Shown one piece after another: positions 15,570-24,796 of a DNA stretch of 64,000 bases. The translations under genes were made by a program, and so were the position numbers. How positions within the stretch are numbered: position 1 is the stretch's first letter; every line of letters begins with the position of its first letter. This DNA is from Ornithinimicrobium pekingense DSM 21552 (GTDB lineage: Bacteria > Actinomycetota > Actinomycetes > Actinomycetales > Dermatophilaceae): NCBI RefSeq assembly GCF_000421185.1, contig NZ_ATWJ01000015.1, positions 124,001-188,000 of the forward strand. Reading direction: 5' to 3'. The notes beneath the pieces are model-generated. The model did not search any database and was not told where the DNA came from. It saw only the letters and a list, made by a program, of their open reading frames with translations.

Positions 15570-18500
15570 ATGACCTCGTCCACGACGGTCTCCCGGCCCG
15601 CGCCCGGGACCCGTCCGGGACGGGCCCGGGTCGACGACGTGACGGTCGTCGTCCTGACGCACCCGCACGGGCCTCCGCTCGACGACCTGCTCGACGCCCT
15701 CGCCGGGCAGCGCCGGCGCCCGCAGCGGCTCCTCGTCACCGGTCTCGACCCCGAGGGTGAGGAGCTGGCCCGGGCGCACGAGCACCCCCTCGTCGCCCGC
15801 GACCGCGTGCCCCTGCTCGTCCGTGACCCCCTGCCCCTGGACAGGCACGAGGTCGAGGCGGGCGAGCCCGCGCTGTGGCGCGTGGTCGAGGACGCCCGCG
15901 AGGCGCTGCCGGTGCATGCGGACCACTGGATCTGGCTCCTGCAGGACGACAGCCTGCCCGAGCCGGGGGCCCTGGAGGCCCTGGTCGGGGCGGTGCGCCG
16001 CAACAGCCGCGTCGGTGTCGTCGGGCCCAAGCTCGTCCGGCTCGACGACCCTCGTCTGCTCGTCGGCGTGGGGCACCACCTCACGGTCGGCGGGCGCGCC
16101 GCCGACCTCCGGCAGGCAGCCCTGGTCGACCAGGGGCAGCTGGACCGGCGCCAGGACGTCCTGGGCGTCCCGCTCGCCGGCTCGCTCGTGCGCAGCGACC
16201 TGCTCACCGAGGCGGGCGGGCTTGACCCCGCCTTCGGCGGCGACGGCGTCGCCGGCCTGGACCTGGGCTGGCGCACGCACCTGCTCGGGCAGCGCGTGGT
16301 CGTGGCCCCCGACGCCGTGGTCCGCCAGGGCGACGCCGGACTGGGCGTGGTGGACCCGCGGCGCACCCGCGTCCGGCAGCGTCAGCTCGCCCTCTCCCGC
16401 GGGTCGGTGTGGTCCGCCCCCTGGCGAGCCCTCGGCATCGCCCTGTCCAGCACCCTCGCCGCACTGGTGCTGCTGCTCGTCAAGCGCCCCCGCGAGGCCG
16501 GCGACGAGTGGGCGGACGTGCGCGCCGTGCTGCGCCCGGGCCGCGGGCTCGGCGCCCGGATGCGCTTCCGCTCCCGCCGCACGGTGAGACCGCGCGACCT
16601 GCGCGGTCTCTTCGTGCCGGCCGCCAGCGGGTGGCGCAGCACCCTCGACACCGTCGGCGAGGCCGTCGACCCCCGTGACCGCACCGCCCGCGAGCGCGCC
16701 CTCAACCAGCACCGGCGCAGCGGCGGCACGGACACCGGACCGGTCTCGGAGGAGTTCGCCGAGCTGGACGCCGAGGGCGCGCGCCGCCGCCTGTGGAGCT
16801 GGCCGCTCGCGCTCGCCCTGCTCGGTGCCGTCGCGCTGACCGGATGGCGGTGGCGCGACCTGCTCCCCGCCCTCGCGCCGCACGGACCCGGCGTGACCGG
16901 CGGCGAGCTCGGCTCCGCCCACACCGGGTCGGCGGGACTGTGGCGCTCGGCGCTGGACGGGTGGCGCGGTGACGGCCTCGGCCACGACCGGGTCGCCGAG
17001 CCGTGGTTGCTCCCGCTGTCGGCCGTGACCCGTCTCGTCGAGGCCGTGGGCGGCCCCGACTTCGCGCCGGCCACCGCCGGTGTCGCGCTCGGCTGGCTGC
17101 TGGTGGCCTGCGTGCCCGCCGCCGTGCTCACCGCATACCTCGCCCTGCGCCGGGTCTCCCGGCGGCGGTGGCTGCGGGCCGGGCTGGCCCTCGGGTGGGC
17201 CGGGCTCGCGCCGCTGACCGCGGCGGTCGGGGAGGGCCGCGTCGGCCCCGCCGTCGTGCACGTGCTCGCGCCGCTGCTGCTCGCCGGGTATGCCGTGTCC
17301 GCCACCCGTGCCGGAGGCGTGCGGCGGACCGCCGCCGTCTTCGCCACCGTGATCGGCGTGACCCTAGCCGTGCAGTGGGTGCCGCCGGTGCTGGTGCCGG
17401 CGACCCTCGGCGGCCTGGCCCTGCTGGTCCTCGGCCGGGGCTCGGCACGCTGGCGTGGTGCCGCGCTCGCGGTGCTGCCCTGGACGCTGCTGCTGCCGTG
17501 GCTGCCCGCCGTCGTCGGCGCCCCCGTGCGCCTGCTCGGCGGCGCGGGTGCCACGCTGGCCGGTCCCGACTTCCCGAGTGGTCCGGAGGCCTGGCAGGTC
17601 CTGCTGCTGCAGACCGGCCCAGTTGACGGTGCATCGCTGGCGGCCACGCCCTGGGTGACCTGGTTGACGGTGCCGCTGTGGCTCGCCGCCCTCGGTGCGC
17701 TGCTCACCCGGGGACGGGCGGTCCGCCGCGCGACCGTGCTCGTCGCCGCAGCCGTCGTGCTGGTCGGCACGGCGATGCTGCTCCCGCGCCTGGCGCTGGG
17801 CACGTTGCCGCCCGGGCACACCGAGCAGGGCGAGGTGGTCACGACCTGGCCGGGGACGATGCTGTCGTTGGCCGGGGCGGCCCTGCTCCTGGCGGCCGGG
17901 CTGGGCCTGGACCGCCTGCTGAGGGTCGCGGGCCGGATCCACGCGCAGCGTCGGCGCCGCCTGGAGGAGGGCCGGTCGAGCACCGGCGCCACGGACGCCG
18001 GTCACGGTGCGCCGGTGCCGTCGTGGCTGCGCGGTCCCGGCGCCTCGGCAGCAGCCGTGGGTGCCGTGGCGCTGGTCGTGCTGGGCGCTCTGGTGCCCCT
18101 GGGCCTCACGACGGTCCGGGAGGCGCTGCCGCTCGTCGCCGCCGCCGACCCGCTGCCCGCCGTCGCCGCAGAGCAGGCCCGCGGGCCGGCCGCGGTGCGC
18201 ACGCTCGTGCTGGCACCCGTGGAGGAGGGCGCCGCCGACCCGGCCGGGGAGGAGGCGCAGACCCGCTCGCTCGACGTCGACCTGCGCGGTGACGAGCCCG
18301 AGCCCGCCCGCATCCTGCGCGACCGCGCGGCCGAGCTGGCGACCGGGGTGCCCGCCGCGGGCCGGCTCGCGGACGCCGCGTCGGCCGTGGCGGGCGAGGC
18401 TGCCCCGACCGAGGCCGTGGCCGCGCTGCACGACCTCGCGGTCGGCTACGTCCTCGTCGAGGCCGACGCGCGCCACCCGCTCGTGACCCAGGTCGACAGC

Positions 18501-18923
18501 CTTCCCGGCCTGAGCCGGGTCAGCAGCCCGGAGGGTCAGGTGCTGTGGCGGATGACCGACAACGATGCCGCACGCGTCCGCGTGGCGGGGCCCGACGGTC
18601 GGACCCTGCAGCGTCTGGACGTGACCGGCCCGCACGCGGCGGCGTCCGGGCAGGTGCAGGACCTTCCGGAGGGGGCCGCCCTGCGGGTCTCCGAGGGGCA
18701 GGGCTGGCACCGTCAGGCCACCGTGCACGTCGACGACCGGCCTGTCGTGATCCAGCCCGACGGCCGGGTCGACCTGCCGACCGGGACGCACCAGGTCGAC
18801 GTCGCGGTCCGGACGCCGCTGCTGGCGTGGCACGTGCTGGCCCTCGTGCTCGGCGTCGTCATCGCCTTCCTGGCGCTGCCCTTCGGCCGCGTCGAGGCCG
18901 ACCGCGAGGAGGAGGTCCGATGA
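15570..18923 (+). CDS. large membrane family 2 glycosyltransferase
   Basis: A 1117-residue protein. The N-terminal ~300 residues are a GT2 domain: DDVTVVVLTHPHG at 23-35, the LLQDDSLPEPGALEAL acidic motif near 125, and a later GWRTHLLGQRVVVAPDA acceptor segment. A first membrane helix follows near 295, then a charged stretch, then a multi-pass region of about 10-12 helices (roughly 410-870). The end is an extracytoplasmic domain with a final helix. Family members of this size are found across Actinobacteria next to a DUF5719 gene, as here, and are thought to act on cell-envelope glycans; the substrate is unknown. No Shine-Dalgarno precedes ATG 15570. Confidence 0.85.
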   Translation: MTSSTTVSRPAPGTRPGRARVDDVTVVVLTHPHGPPLDDLLDALAGQRRRPQRLLVTGLDPEGEELARAHEHPLVARDRVPLLVRDPLPLDRHEVEAGEPALWRVVEDAREALPVHADHWIWLLQDDSLPEPGALEALVGAVRRNSRVGVVGPKLVRLDDPRLLVGVGHHLTVGGRAADLRQAALVDQGQLDRRQDVLGVPLAGSLVRSDLLTEAGGLDPAFGGDGVAGLDLGWRTHLLGQRVVVAPDAVVRQGDAGLGVVDPRRTRVRQRQLALSRGSVWSAPWRALGIALSSTLAALVLLLVKRPREAGDEWADVRAVLRPGRGLGARMRFRSRRTVRPRDLRGLFVPAASGWRSTLDTVGEAVDPRDRTARERALNQHRRSGGTDTGPVSEEFAELDAEGARRRLWSWPLALALLGAVALTGWRWRDLLPALAPHGPGVTGGELGSAHTGSAGLWRSALDGWRGDGLGHDRVAEPWLLPLSAVTRLVEAVGGPDFAPATAGVALGWLLVACVPAAVLTAYLALRRVSRRRWLRAGLALGWAGLAPLTAAVGEGRVGPAVVHVLAPLLLAGYAVSATRAGGVRRTAAVFATVIGVTLAVQWVPPVLVPATLGGLALLVLGRGSARWRGAALAVLPWTLLLPWLPAVVGAPVRLLGGAGATLAGPDFPSGPEAWQVLLLQTGPVDGASLAATPWVTWLTVPLWLAALGALLTRGRAVRRATVLVAAAVVLVGTAMLLPRLALGTLPPGHTEQGEVVTTWPGTMLSLAGAALLLAAGLGLDRLLRVAGRIHAQRRRRLEEGRSSTGATDAGHGAPVPSWLRGPGASAAAVGAVALVVLGALVPLGLTTVREALPLVAAADPLPAVAAEQARGPAAVRTLVLAPVEEGAADPAGEEAQTRSLDVDLRGDEPEPARILRDRAAELATGVPAAGRLADAASAVAGEAAPTEAVAALHDLAVGYVLVEADARHPLVTQVDSLPGLSRVSSPEGQVLWRMTDNDAARVRVAGPDGRTLQRLDVTGPHAAASGQVQDLPEGAALRVSEGQGWHRQATVHVDDRPVVIQPDGRVDLPTGTHQVDVAVRTPLLAWHVLALVLGVVIAFLALPFGRVEADREEEVR

Positions 18924-20923
18924 GCGAGCCTTCCGGGCAGCACGGGGCTGCCAATCCCCACGACGACGGCCAGGGTGCCGACGCCGCCAGTACTCCTGTC
19001 GGCGCCCCCGCCGCCTCTGCCGACACCACCCAGGCTCCTGCCGGTGAGAGCCCGCGGGGATCGTCCGGAGCGCTGCGCGCGCTCTCGTCGCCGTGGTGGC
19101 GCGTGGGCGTCGCCGTGGCGGCGGTTGGCGCCCTCACGTGGGGCGTCACCGCCTCCGACGCCGCGCTCCGGCTGGGGGAGGACGCCCCGGGTGACGGGGC
19201 AGCGGCCACCGCGGGCGCGCAGGCCGGGGCCTACGTGCAGACCGCGGTGCTCGCCTGCCCGGGCACCGTGCCCTGGCTGGACGACGAGGCGGCATCGAGA
19301 CCCGCCGTGGACGTGGTCGCCCTTGGCCCCCCGGCCTCCGTGCTGGGGCAGGCACCCCCGGCGTCGGGCGACGACGCCTCGGGCACGGCGGCGCCGGACG
19401 ACGCTCATGCGACCTCCGTGCCGGACGAGGCCTCTGCCACGTCTGCACCGGACGAGGCCGCGTCGACGGCCGCCCCGGACGAGGCCGCGTCGACGGCCGC
19501 CCCGGACGACGCCGCGTCGACGGCCGCCCCGGACGACGCCGCGTCGACGGCCGCTCCGGACGAGGCCGCGTCCACGTCCGCTCCTGACGGGACCTCCGTG
19601 CTCCGCGCCACCGACCCGGCGAGTCTGTCGGTGGACCTGGAGCACGGCATACCCGCCGGGATCTCCCTGGAACGGGCCTCGTCCGCGCTGGTGGAGGCCT
19701 CCGGCACGATCGCTCCCGGGGTCGTCGGAGGCCAGCTCGGCCTGGGCACCGAGCCCGGCTCCCGAGGCCTGACGCTGGCGGGGTGCGTGCCGGCGGGGGA
19801 GGCCCAGTGGCTCGTGGGCGGCGGGTCGGCGCCCGGCCGCGCCGAGCAGCTCGTGCTGACCAACCCCGGCCCCGACCCCGTGACGGTCGCCGTCGCCGTC
19901 TGGGGGGCGGAGGGCCCGGTCACCACCACCGGCGCGGGCAGCATCGTGGTGCCCGGAGGAGGGCGCGCCGTCGAGCTCCTCGACGGGCTGGCGCCGGCCG
20001 TCGACGCACCGGTCGTGGGCGTGACCGCCACGGGCGGGCCGGTCGTCGCCCACCTCGCCGAGACCTACCGCGACGGCACCACCGACCGGGGGACCGAGGT
20101 CGTCCCGCCGGTGGCGGCGCCCGCCACCGACCTCGTCGTCCCGGCGCTGCCCGCGGCGCCCGAGGGGCACGAGCGGCAGGTCGTCCTGCGCGTCGCGGCG
20201 CCTGGGGACCGGCAGGCCGTCGTGGAGCTCACGGCCCTGACGCCCGAGGGTGCCGTGCGCCTGAGCGACCAGGTCACGCGCGTGCCCGCCGGCTCCACGG
20301 TCGACCTGGCGCTCGACGACCTGCCCGAGGGTGCGACAGCCCTGCGGCTGCGCGCCGACGAGCCCGTCACGGGCGGTGCACGGCTGGAGGTGCTCCCGGC
20401 CGAGGACGACCCGCTGGTCGTCGACCCCGCGACCGCCACCGCCAACCCCGCCGAGGGCGACGCCGCGACCGCGACCGACGGTCCGGACGGCGACGGCGAC
20501 AGCGATGGCACCGAGCAGGGCGAACCTCTGCTCAGGGCCGCGGGCGACGTCGCCTGGGTCGGTGCGACCGCGCCCGCGGGCGGGCCCGCCGGGCTGGCCC
20601 TGCCCGACCGGTCGGGCGTGCCCGGTGCGGCGGCCGCCCTGGCGCTGAGCGCCGTCGACGCGACGACCGCGTGGGTCACCTGGGTCGACGAGGAGGGCAC
20701 GCAGACGTCCCGGTCGGTGGAGCTGCCCAACGACACGACAGAGCTGGTCGCACTGCCGCCGGAGGCCAGGGCCGTGTGGGTCGGCACGACCGGCGGGGCA
20801 GGGGTCGCGTCAGCGGTGCACGTGACCGGGGGCGACGACCGGGGACCTCTTGTCGCGTCGAGCACCGTCCCGCAGCTGCCCTGGACGCGTCAGGTCACCC
20901 AGGTCCGTCCCGCCGTGCCCTGA
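18920..20923 (+). CDS. DUF5719 family envelope protein with 9-residue repeats
   Basis: A 667-residue protein overlapping the glycosyltransferase stop by 4 bp (ATGA), so the two are coupled and probably work together at the membrane. Residues 1-50 are low-complexity. One membrane helix lies at about 55-80, then a region with tandem PDEAASTAA units (about 150-230), then a beta-rich extracytoplasmic domain typical of DUF5719. The family has no defined activity; co-occurrence with the giant GT2 suggests an accessory subunit outside the membrane. The acidic, Thr/Ser/Ala-rich repeat probably forms a flexible and possibly glycosylated stalk (inference). Confidence 0.8.
   Translation: MSEPSGQHGAANPHDDGQGADAASTPVGAPAASADTTQAPAGESPRGSSGALRALSSPWWRVGVAVAAVGALTWGVTASDAALRLGEDAPGDGAAATAGAQAGAYVQTAVLACPGTVPWLDDEAASRPAVDVVALGPPASVLGQAPPASGDDASGTAAPDDAHATSVPDEASATSAPDEAASTAAPDEAASTAAPDDAASTAAPDDAASTAAPDEAASTSAPDGTSVLRATDPASLSVDLEHGIPAGISLERASSALVEASGTIAPGVVGGQLGLGTEPGSRGLTLAGCVPAGEAQWLVGGGSAPGRAEQLVLTNPGPDPVTVAVAVWGAEGPVTTTGAGSIVVPGGGRAVELLDGLAPAVDAPVVGVTATGGPVVAHLAETYRDGTTDRGTEVVPPVAAPATDLVVPALPAAPEGHERQVVLRVAAPGDRQAVVELTALTPEGAVRLSDQVTRVPAGSTVDLALDDLPEGATALRLRADEPVTGGARLEVLPAEDDPLVVDPATATANPAEGDAATATDGPDGDGDSDGTEQGEPLLRAAGDVAWVGATAPAGGPAGLALPDRSGVPGAAAALALSAVDATTAWVTWVDEEGTQTSRSVELPNDTTELVALPPEARAVWVGTTGGAGVASAVHVTGGDDRGPLVASSTVPQLPWTRQVTQVRPAVP
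19448..19582 (+). repeat. 27-bp in-frame tandem repeat
   Basis: Five copies of a 27-bp unit (nine codons, PD[ED]AASTAA) start at 19448, 19475, 19502, 19529 and 19556. Copies differ by only one or two bases, mostly GAG versus GAC. More degenerate copies extend upstream to about 19390. Near-identity suggests recent slippage expansion. Confidence 0.9.
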
Positions 20924-20944
20924 GCCCGGCGTCGCCGGGTCAGG
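20919..20944. terminator. bidirectional hairpin containing both stop codons
   Basis: The arm at 20919-20931 pairs with 20933-20944 apart from one bulged base, around CCCGGCG/CGCCGGG. The stop of DUF5719 (20921-20923) and of the convergent zincin gene (20940-20942) both lie in the stem. Confidence 0.55.
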
Positions 20945-21326
20945 CCAGGTCCTCCGGGTCACGACCCAGCATCCGGGCCACCTGCTCGGCCATCACCTCG
21001 TAGACGATGGCCGCGAGCTCGGTGTCGTCGTGGGCCCGCTGGGCGATCGGTCGGCGGTAGAGCACCAGCCGGGCGGGCAGCGTCCGCTCGGCCGGGAACA
21101 GCCGCCCCAGCGGCACCCCGTGCTCCCAGGGCGCAGGGTCGGACGGGGGCACCTCCTCGACGGCCAGCTCGACGCCGAGCTCGTGCTCCAGGCGCCGCTC
21201 CAGCATCTCGGCCGCGTCGAGCACGAGGTCGTCGAAGCGGGTGCTGCGCGAGGTCATCACCGGCACCGGCGGCCAGGCCAGCGGGCCCCGCATGCCGTGC
21301 CCGCGACGGTCCCTCCTCGTGCCCAC
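20940..21326 (-). CDS. zincin-like metallopeptidase family protein, active site degenerate
   Basis: A 128-residue protein of the small minigluzincin/zincin_1 type (PF06262-like). The family's HExxH helix should lie near residue 110. Here that position reads IVYEVMAEQVARMLG, so both zinc histidines are lost while the glutamate remains. The fold core FDDLVLDAAEMLE and LPARLVLYRRPI is kept. Metal-dependent proteolysis is therefore unlikely; a structural or binding role is inferred. As remembered, M. tuberculosis Rv3259 holds the same position beside a DUF3499 gene. GTG 21326 is supported by a TAGTGT box 6 nt upstream. Confidence 0.75.
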   Translation of the reverse strand: MGTRRDRRGHGMRGPLAWPPVPVMTSRSTRFDDLVLDAAEMLERRLEHELGVELAVEEVPPSDPAPWEHGVPLGRLFPAERTLPARLVLYRRPIAQRAHDDTELAAIVYEVMAEQVARMLGRDPEDLA

Positions 21327-21388
21327 GCGTCGACACTATCCCGACGCCCGGCCCGGAGTGGTGCCGCAGGTTTGTCGGACGGTCGGCC

Positions 21389-21394
21389 TATGGT
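21389..21394 (+). promoter_or_regulatory. -10 box for a leaderless start
   Basis: TATGGT lies 7 nt before GTG 21402. The in-frame ATG at 21390 falls inside this box, which argues against it as the start. The divergent zincin gene has TAGTGT at 21338-21333 on the minus strand. Confidence 0.5.
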
Positions 21395-21401
21395 GGACCC
21401 C

Positions 21402-21779
21402 GTGACAGCCCTCCGCCAGTGCTCCAAGACCACGTGCGTGCGTCCGGCGTCGTCGACGCTGACGTACGTCTACGCCGAGCAGACCGCGGTGCTGGGCCCG
21501 CTGGCGACCTACGCCGAGCCGCACTCCTACGACCTGTGCGAGGAGCACGCGACCCGGCTGACCGCACCGCGCGGCTGGGACGTCGTGCGCATCGAGCTCC
21601 CGGAGGGTCAGCCACGTCCTCCGGTCGACGACCTGGCCGCCCTCGCCGACGCCGTGCGCGAGCACCGCGGGTCGGTCGTCCACGTCGAGGCCGGCGCCCG
21701 CGAGGCCACCACGGGGGCGGGGGCGACCGTGACCGAGATCGCGCGCCGCGGCCACCTGCGGGTCCTGCGGGACCGCTGA
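21402..21779 (+). CDS. DUF3499 family protein
   Basis: A 125-residue actinobacterial protein. A CSKTTC motif near residues 6-11 and DLCEEHATRL near 45 supply Cys/His residues that probably bind one zinc ion. The conserved LTYVYAEQTAVLGPLATYAE core between them is diagnostic. The C-terminal half is a variable region without a known domain. Function is unknown. The gene always seems to neighbour manB in actinobacteria (recalled, not checked), and the same order holds here. GTG 21402 was chosen from the TATGGT box; ATG 21390 would add four residues. Confidence 0.8.
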   Translation: MTALRQCSKTTCVRPASSTLTYVYAEQTAVLGPLATYAEPHSYDLCEEHATRLTAPRGWDVVRIELPEGQPRPPVDDLAALADAVREHRGSVVHVEAGAREATTGAGATVTEIARRGHLRVLRDR

Positions 21780-21831
21780 TCCGCCCCCGACCCGACGGCA
21801 CCCCGACGGTGCGTCGCTACTCTTGGCTGCT

Positions 21832-23256
21832 GTGAGCCCGGTCAACCTCTCCGACGTCGTCAAGGCGTATGACGTGCGCGGTCTTGTCCCCGAGCAGCTC
21901 GACGGCCGCGTCGCACGGGCCCTGGGCTCCGCGTTCGCCCAGGTGGTCGCGCTGCCGGAGGGGGAGCAGGGGGTCGTGGTCGGGCACGACATGCGCGAGA
22001 CGTCTCCGGAGCTGGCGCGGGAGTTCGCCGCCGGTGTCGCCGCCCAGGGCGTCGACGTGACCATGATCGGGCTGTGCTCCACCGACGGCCTCTACCACGC
22101 CAGCGGCTCGCTGGACCGGGCCGGGGCGATGTTCACCGCGAGCCACAACCCGGCGCAATACAACGGGATCAAGCTGTGCCGGCGCGGCGCCCGTCCCGTC
22201 GGCCAGGACTCCGGCCTGGCGGAGGTGCGTGACCTGGCCCAGTGGCTCCTGGACCGCGGGGCGATGCACGACCTGCCCTCGCCCGGGCGGGTCGGCAGCG
22301 TGACCGAGACCGACCTGCTCGCCGACTACGCCGCATACCTACGCTCCCTGGTGGACCTGCGCGGCAGCCGCCCGCTGACGGTCGTCGTCGACGCCGGCAA
22401 CGGGATGGCGGGCCTGACCGTGCCCGCGGTGCTGGGGGCCGGTGGGCTGCCGCTGGAGGTGGTGCCGCTCTACTTCGAGCTCGACGGCACCTTCCCCCAC
22501 CACGAGGCCAACCCGCTCGTGCCGGAGAACCTGGTGGACCTGCAGGCCGCCGTCGTCGAGCACGGCGCCGACCTGGGGCTGGCCTTCGACGGGGACGCCG
22601 ACCGGTGCTTCTTCGTCGACGAGCGCGGCCACGTGGTCGACCCCAGCACCGTCACGGCGCTCGTGGCCGACCGCGAGATCGCCAAGGAGGTGGCCGCCGG
22701 CCGGGAGGCGGCCGACGTGGCCGTCGTGCACGGCGCGATCGTCTCCCGCGCCGTCCCCGAGACCATCGCCGCGGCGGGCGCCCGCGCCGTGCGCACCCGG
22801 GTCGGGCACAGCTTCGTCAAGGCCGTGATGGCCGAGCACGAGGCCGTCTTCGGCGGCGAGCACTCGGCGCACTACTACTTCCGCGACTTCTGGTACGCCG
22901 ACACCGGCATGCTCGCCGCGCTGCACGTGCTGGCGGCGCTCGGGGAGCAGGAGCACCCGCTCTCCGAGCTCGTCGCGGGCTACGCGCGCTACGTGGCCTC
23001 CGGGGAGATCAACTCGACCGTCGGTGACGCGGCCGCCGCGACCGCCCGGGCCCGCGCCTGGGCGCAGGAGCAGGGGGCGGTCGCCGACACCCTCGACGGT
23101 GTCACGATGACCCGGGAGGGGGCGCCGATGTGGTGGTTCTCCCTGCGTCCGAGCAACACCGAGCCGCTGCTGCGGCTCAACGTCGAGAGCGACGACCGGG
23201 CGACGATGGAACAGGTCCGGGACACCGTCCTGCGACTGGTGCGACAGGAGAGCTGA
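21832..23256 (+). CDS. manB: phosphomannomutase/phosphoglucomutase
   Basis: A 474-residue alpha-D-phosphohexomutase interconverting mannose-6-P and mannose-1-P (or glucose phosphates). This supplies GDP-mannose for mannosylated lipids and glycans. The phosphoserine loop is TASHNPAQYNG (about 103-113), the metal loop DGDADR (near 252-257), the sugar-binding loop GEHSAHYYF (near 342), and the phosphate-binding loop RPSNTEPLLRL near 440. All four are intact. GTG 21832 follows a TACTCT box by 8 nt. The Trm112-like and SIS genes follow within 5 and 12 bp, forming a sugar-phosphate operon. Confidence 0.93.
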   Translation: MSPVNLSDVVKAYDVRGLVPEQLDGRVARALGSAFAQVVALPEGEQGVVVGHDMRETSPELAREFAAGVAAQGVDVTMIGLCSTDGLYHASGSLDRAGAMFTASHNPAQYNGIKLCRRGARPVGQDSGLAEVRDLAQWLLDRGAMHDLPSPGRVGSVTETDLLADYAAYLRSLVDLRGSRPLTVVVDAGNGMAGLTVPAVLGAGGLPLEVVPLYFELDGTFPHHEANPLVPENLVDLQAAVVEHGADLGLAFDGDADRCFFVDERGHVVDPSTVTALVADREIAKEVAAGREAADVAVVHGAIVSRAVPETIAAAGARAVRTRVGHSFVKAVMAEHEAVFGGEHSAHYYFRDFWYADTGMLAALHVLAALGEQEHPLSELVAGYARYVASGEINSTVGDAAAATARARAWAQEQGAVADTLDGVTMTREGAPMWWFSLRPSNTEPLLRLNVESDDRATMEQVRDTVLRLVRQES

Positions 23257-23260
23257 AGAG

Positions 23261-23470
23261 ATGGCACGTCCGGAGTACGAGTCCTGGGTCCGCGAGATCC
23301 TGCGCTGCCCGGTGGGCAAGCACCCGTTGGTCGACGTCGAGGACGAGCAGGGCGCCCCCGCCCTGCAGTGCGCCGAGGACTGCGACGGCCCGGGTCGGCG
23401 CCGCCGCTACCCGGTCGTCGACGGCATCCCGGTGCTGCTGGCCGACGACGCGACCGTCGTCTCCGTCTGA
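23261..23470 (+). CDS. Trm112-like zinc protein
   Basis: A 69-residue UPF0434/Trm112 protein. The zinc site is formed by LRCPVGKHPL at the N-terminus and CAEDC in the middle. The RYPVVDGIPVLL ending is the family signature. Bacterial members are small zinc proteins of uncertain role, possibly partners of methyltransferases. It starts 5 bp after manB and 12 bp before the SIS gene, so it belongs to the same transcript. AAGAG lies close to its ATG. Confidence 0.85.
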   Translation: MARPEYESWVREILRCPVGKHPLVDVEDEQGAPALQCAEDCDGPGRRRRYPVVDGIPVLLADDATVVSV

Positions 23471-23481
23471 GGGGCAAGGAC

Positions 23482-24771
23482 GTGGCGCCCTACATCGACG
23501 AGGCCCTGCTCGACGACCCCGACGAGCTGAGCCGCAAGGACTCCCGCTCGACCCTGCGGGCGCTCGCCTCCGCCGGGGCACAGGTCCGCGAGGCCCTGCA
23601 CCTGTCCCGGGAGGCCGGCATCGACCGGCTGGCCGACCAGGAACGGCCGCGCTCGGTGCTGGTCGCGGCGATCGGGGGCAGCTCCATCGTCGCCGACGTC
23701 CTCGAGCTGCTCGCCGAGCCGGGCTCGCCGGTGCCGGTCCAGGCCCGGCGCAACCTGCCCCTGCCCGGGTGGGTCGGGCCCCTCGACCTCGTCGTCGCCG
23801 TGTCGCTGTCGGGCCGGGCGCCCGGCCCCCTGGCGGTGGCGGCGGAGGCCGCCCGGCGCGGTGCCTCGCTGCTCACGGTGGGCCTGGACGACTCTCCGCT
23901 GGCGGAGGTGACCCGGCGCGCCCGCGGCACCCACATCGGGATCGGCCGCAACCGCACCAGCTCCCGCACCGCGCTGTGGACCCTCCTGGCCCCGGTACTC
24001 GTCGGTGCCGACCGGCTCGGTCTGCTCGACGCCCCCGAGGAGTCGCTGCTGGCGGTCGCCGACCGGCTCGACGAGCGCGCCGAGGAGCTGCGGCCCTCCT
24101 CCGAGGCGTTCGTCAACCCGGCCAAGCTGCTGGCCGTCCAGCTGGCCGAGACCGTCCCGGTGGTTCTGGGGGACGGTCCCCTCGGCGGGGTGGCGGCCGC
24201 GCGGGCCTCCTCGATGCTGGCCCGCACCGCGCGCATCCCCGCCCTGTGGGGCGAGCTGCCCGACGCGGCCAGCGGCATCGTCGCCTGCTTCGACGGGCCC
24301 TACACCGCCATCGGCGGACGCCGCCCGGGCACCTACGACGACAGCCGCATCCGCCTCGGCGACATCGACACCAGCGGCTGGGAGCCGCACCACTTCGACG
24401 AGCCCGACGGCGAGCTGCTGGAGCGTCCGCGCGGACCGCGGGGCACGGCGGGGCGCGACCTCTTCGCCGACCCCTACCTCGACGGCCCCGCGCCGCCGCA
24501 GCTGGGCCTGCTCATGCTCCGCGACGCCCCGGCGCAGGCGCCCACGCCGGAGACGGTCGAGGCGGAGACCCTGACCGACGCCGTGCTCACCACCGCCCGC
24601 GACGCGGGGGTGCGGGTCATGGAGGTCCGCGCCGGAGCCGGTGACCCCGTCGTGCGCCTCGCCGACCACGTCGCGATGGTCGACTTCGCCGCGACCTACC
24701 TGGCCATCGGGCTCGGACTCGACCCCTCCGTCAGCCCGCACGTGGCCGACCTGCGCGACCGGACCAGCTGA
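23482..24771 (+). CDS. SIS-domain phosphosugar isomerase-like protein
   Basis: A 429-residue protein of the bifunctional phosphoglucose/phosphomannose isomerase type found beside manB in actinobacteria. The first SIS half has the AAIGGSSIVADVLELL phosphate-binding region near 60-75 and VVAVSLSGRAPGPL near 108-121. The second half has GDGPLGGVAAARASSML near 225. The C-terminal part carries the ATYLAIGLGLDPS ending typical of these isomerases. It may convert fructose-6-P to mannose-6-P for manB, though many members are untested. GTG 23482 has GAGGGG about 8 nt upstream. Confidence 0.78.
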   Translation: MAPYIDEALLDDPDELSRKDSRSTLRALASAGAQVREALHLSREAGIDRLADQERPRSVLVAAIGGSSIVADVLELLAEPGSPVPVQARRNLPLPGWVGPLDLVVAVSLSGRAPGPLAVAAEAARRGASLLTVGLDDSPLAEVTRRARGTHIGIGRNRTSSRTALWTLLAPVLVGADRLGLLDAPEESLLAVADRLDERAEELRPSSEAFVNPAKLLAVQLAETVPVVLGDGPLGGVAAARASSMLARTARIPALWGELPDAASGIVACFDGPYTAIGGRRPGTYDDSRIRLGDIDTSGWEPHHFDEPDGELLERPRGPRGTAGRDLFADPYLDGPAPPQLGLLMLRDAPAQAPTPETVEAETLTDAVLTTARDAGVRVMEVRAGAGDPVVRLADHVAMVDFAATYLAIGLGLDPSVSPHVADLRDRTS

Positions 24772-24796
24772 CGAGGCGTCTGCCAGACTCGACCCC

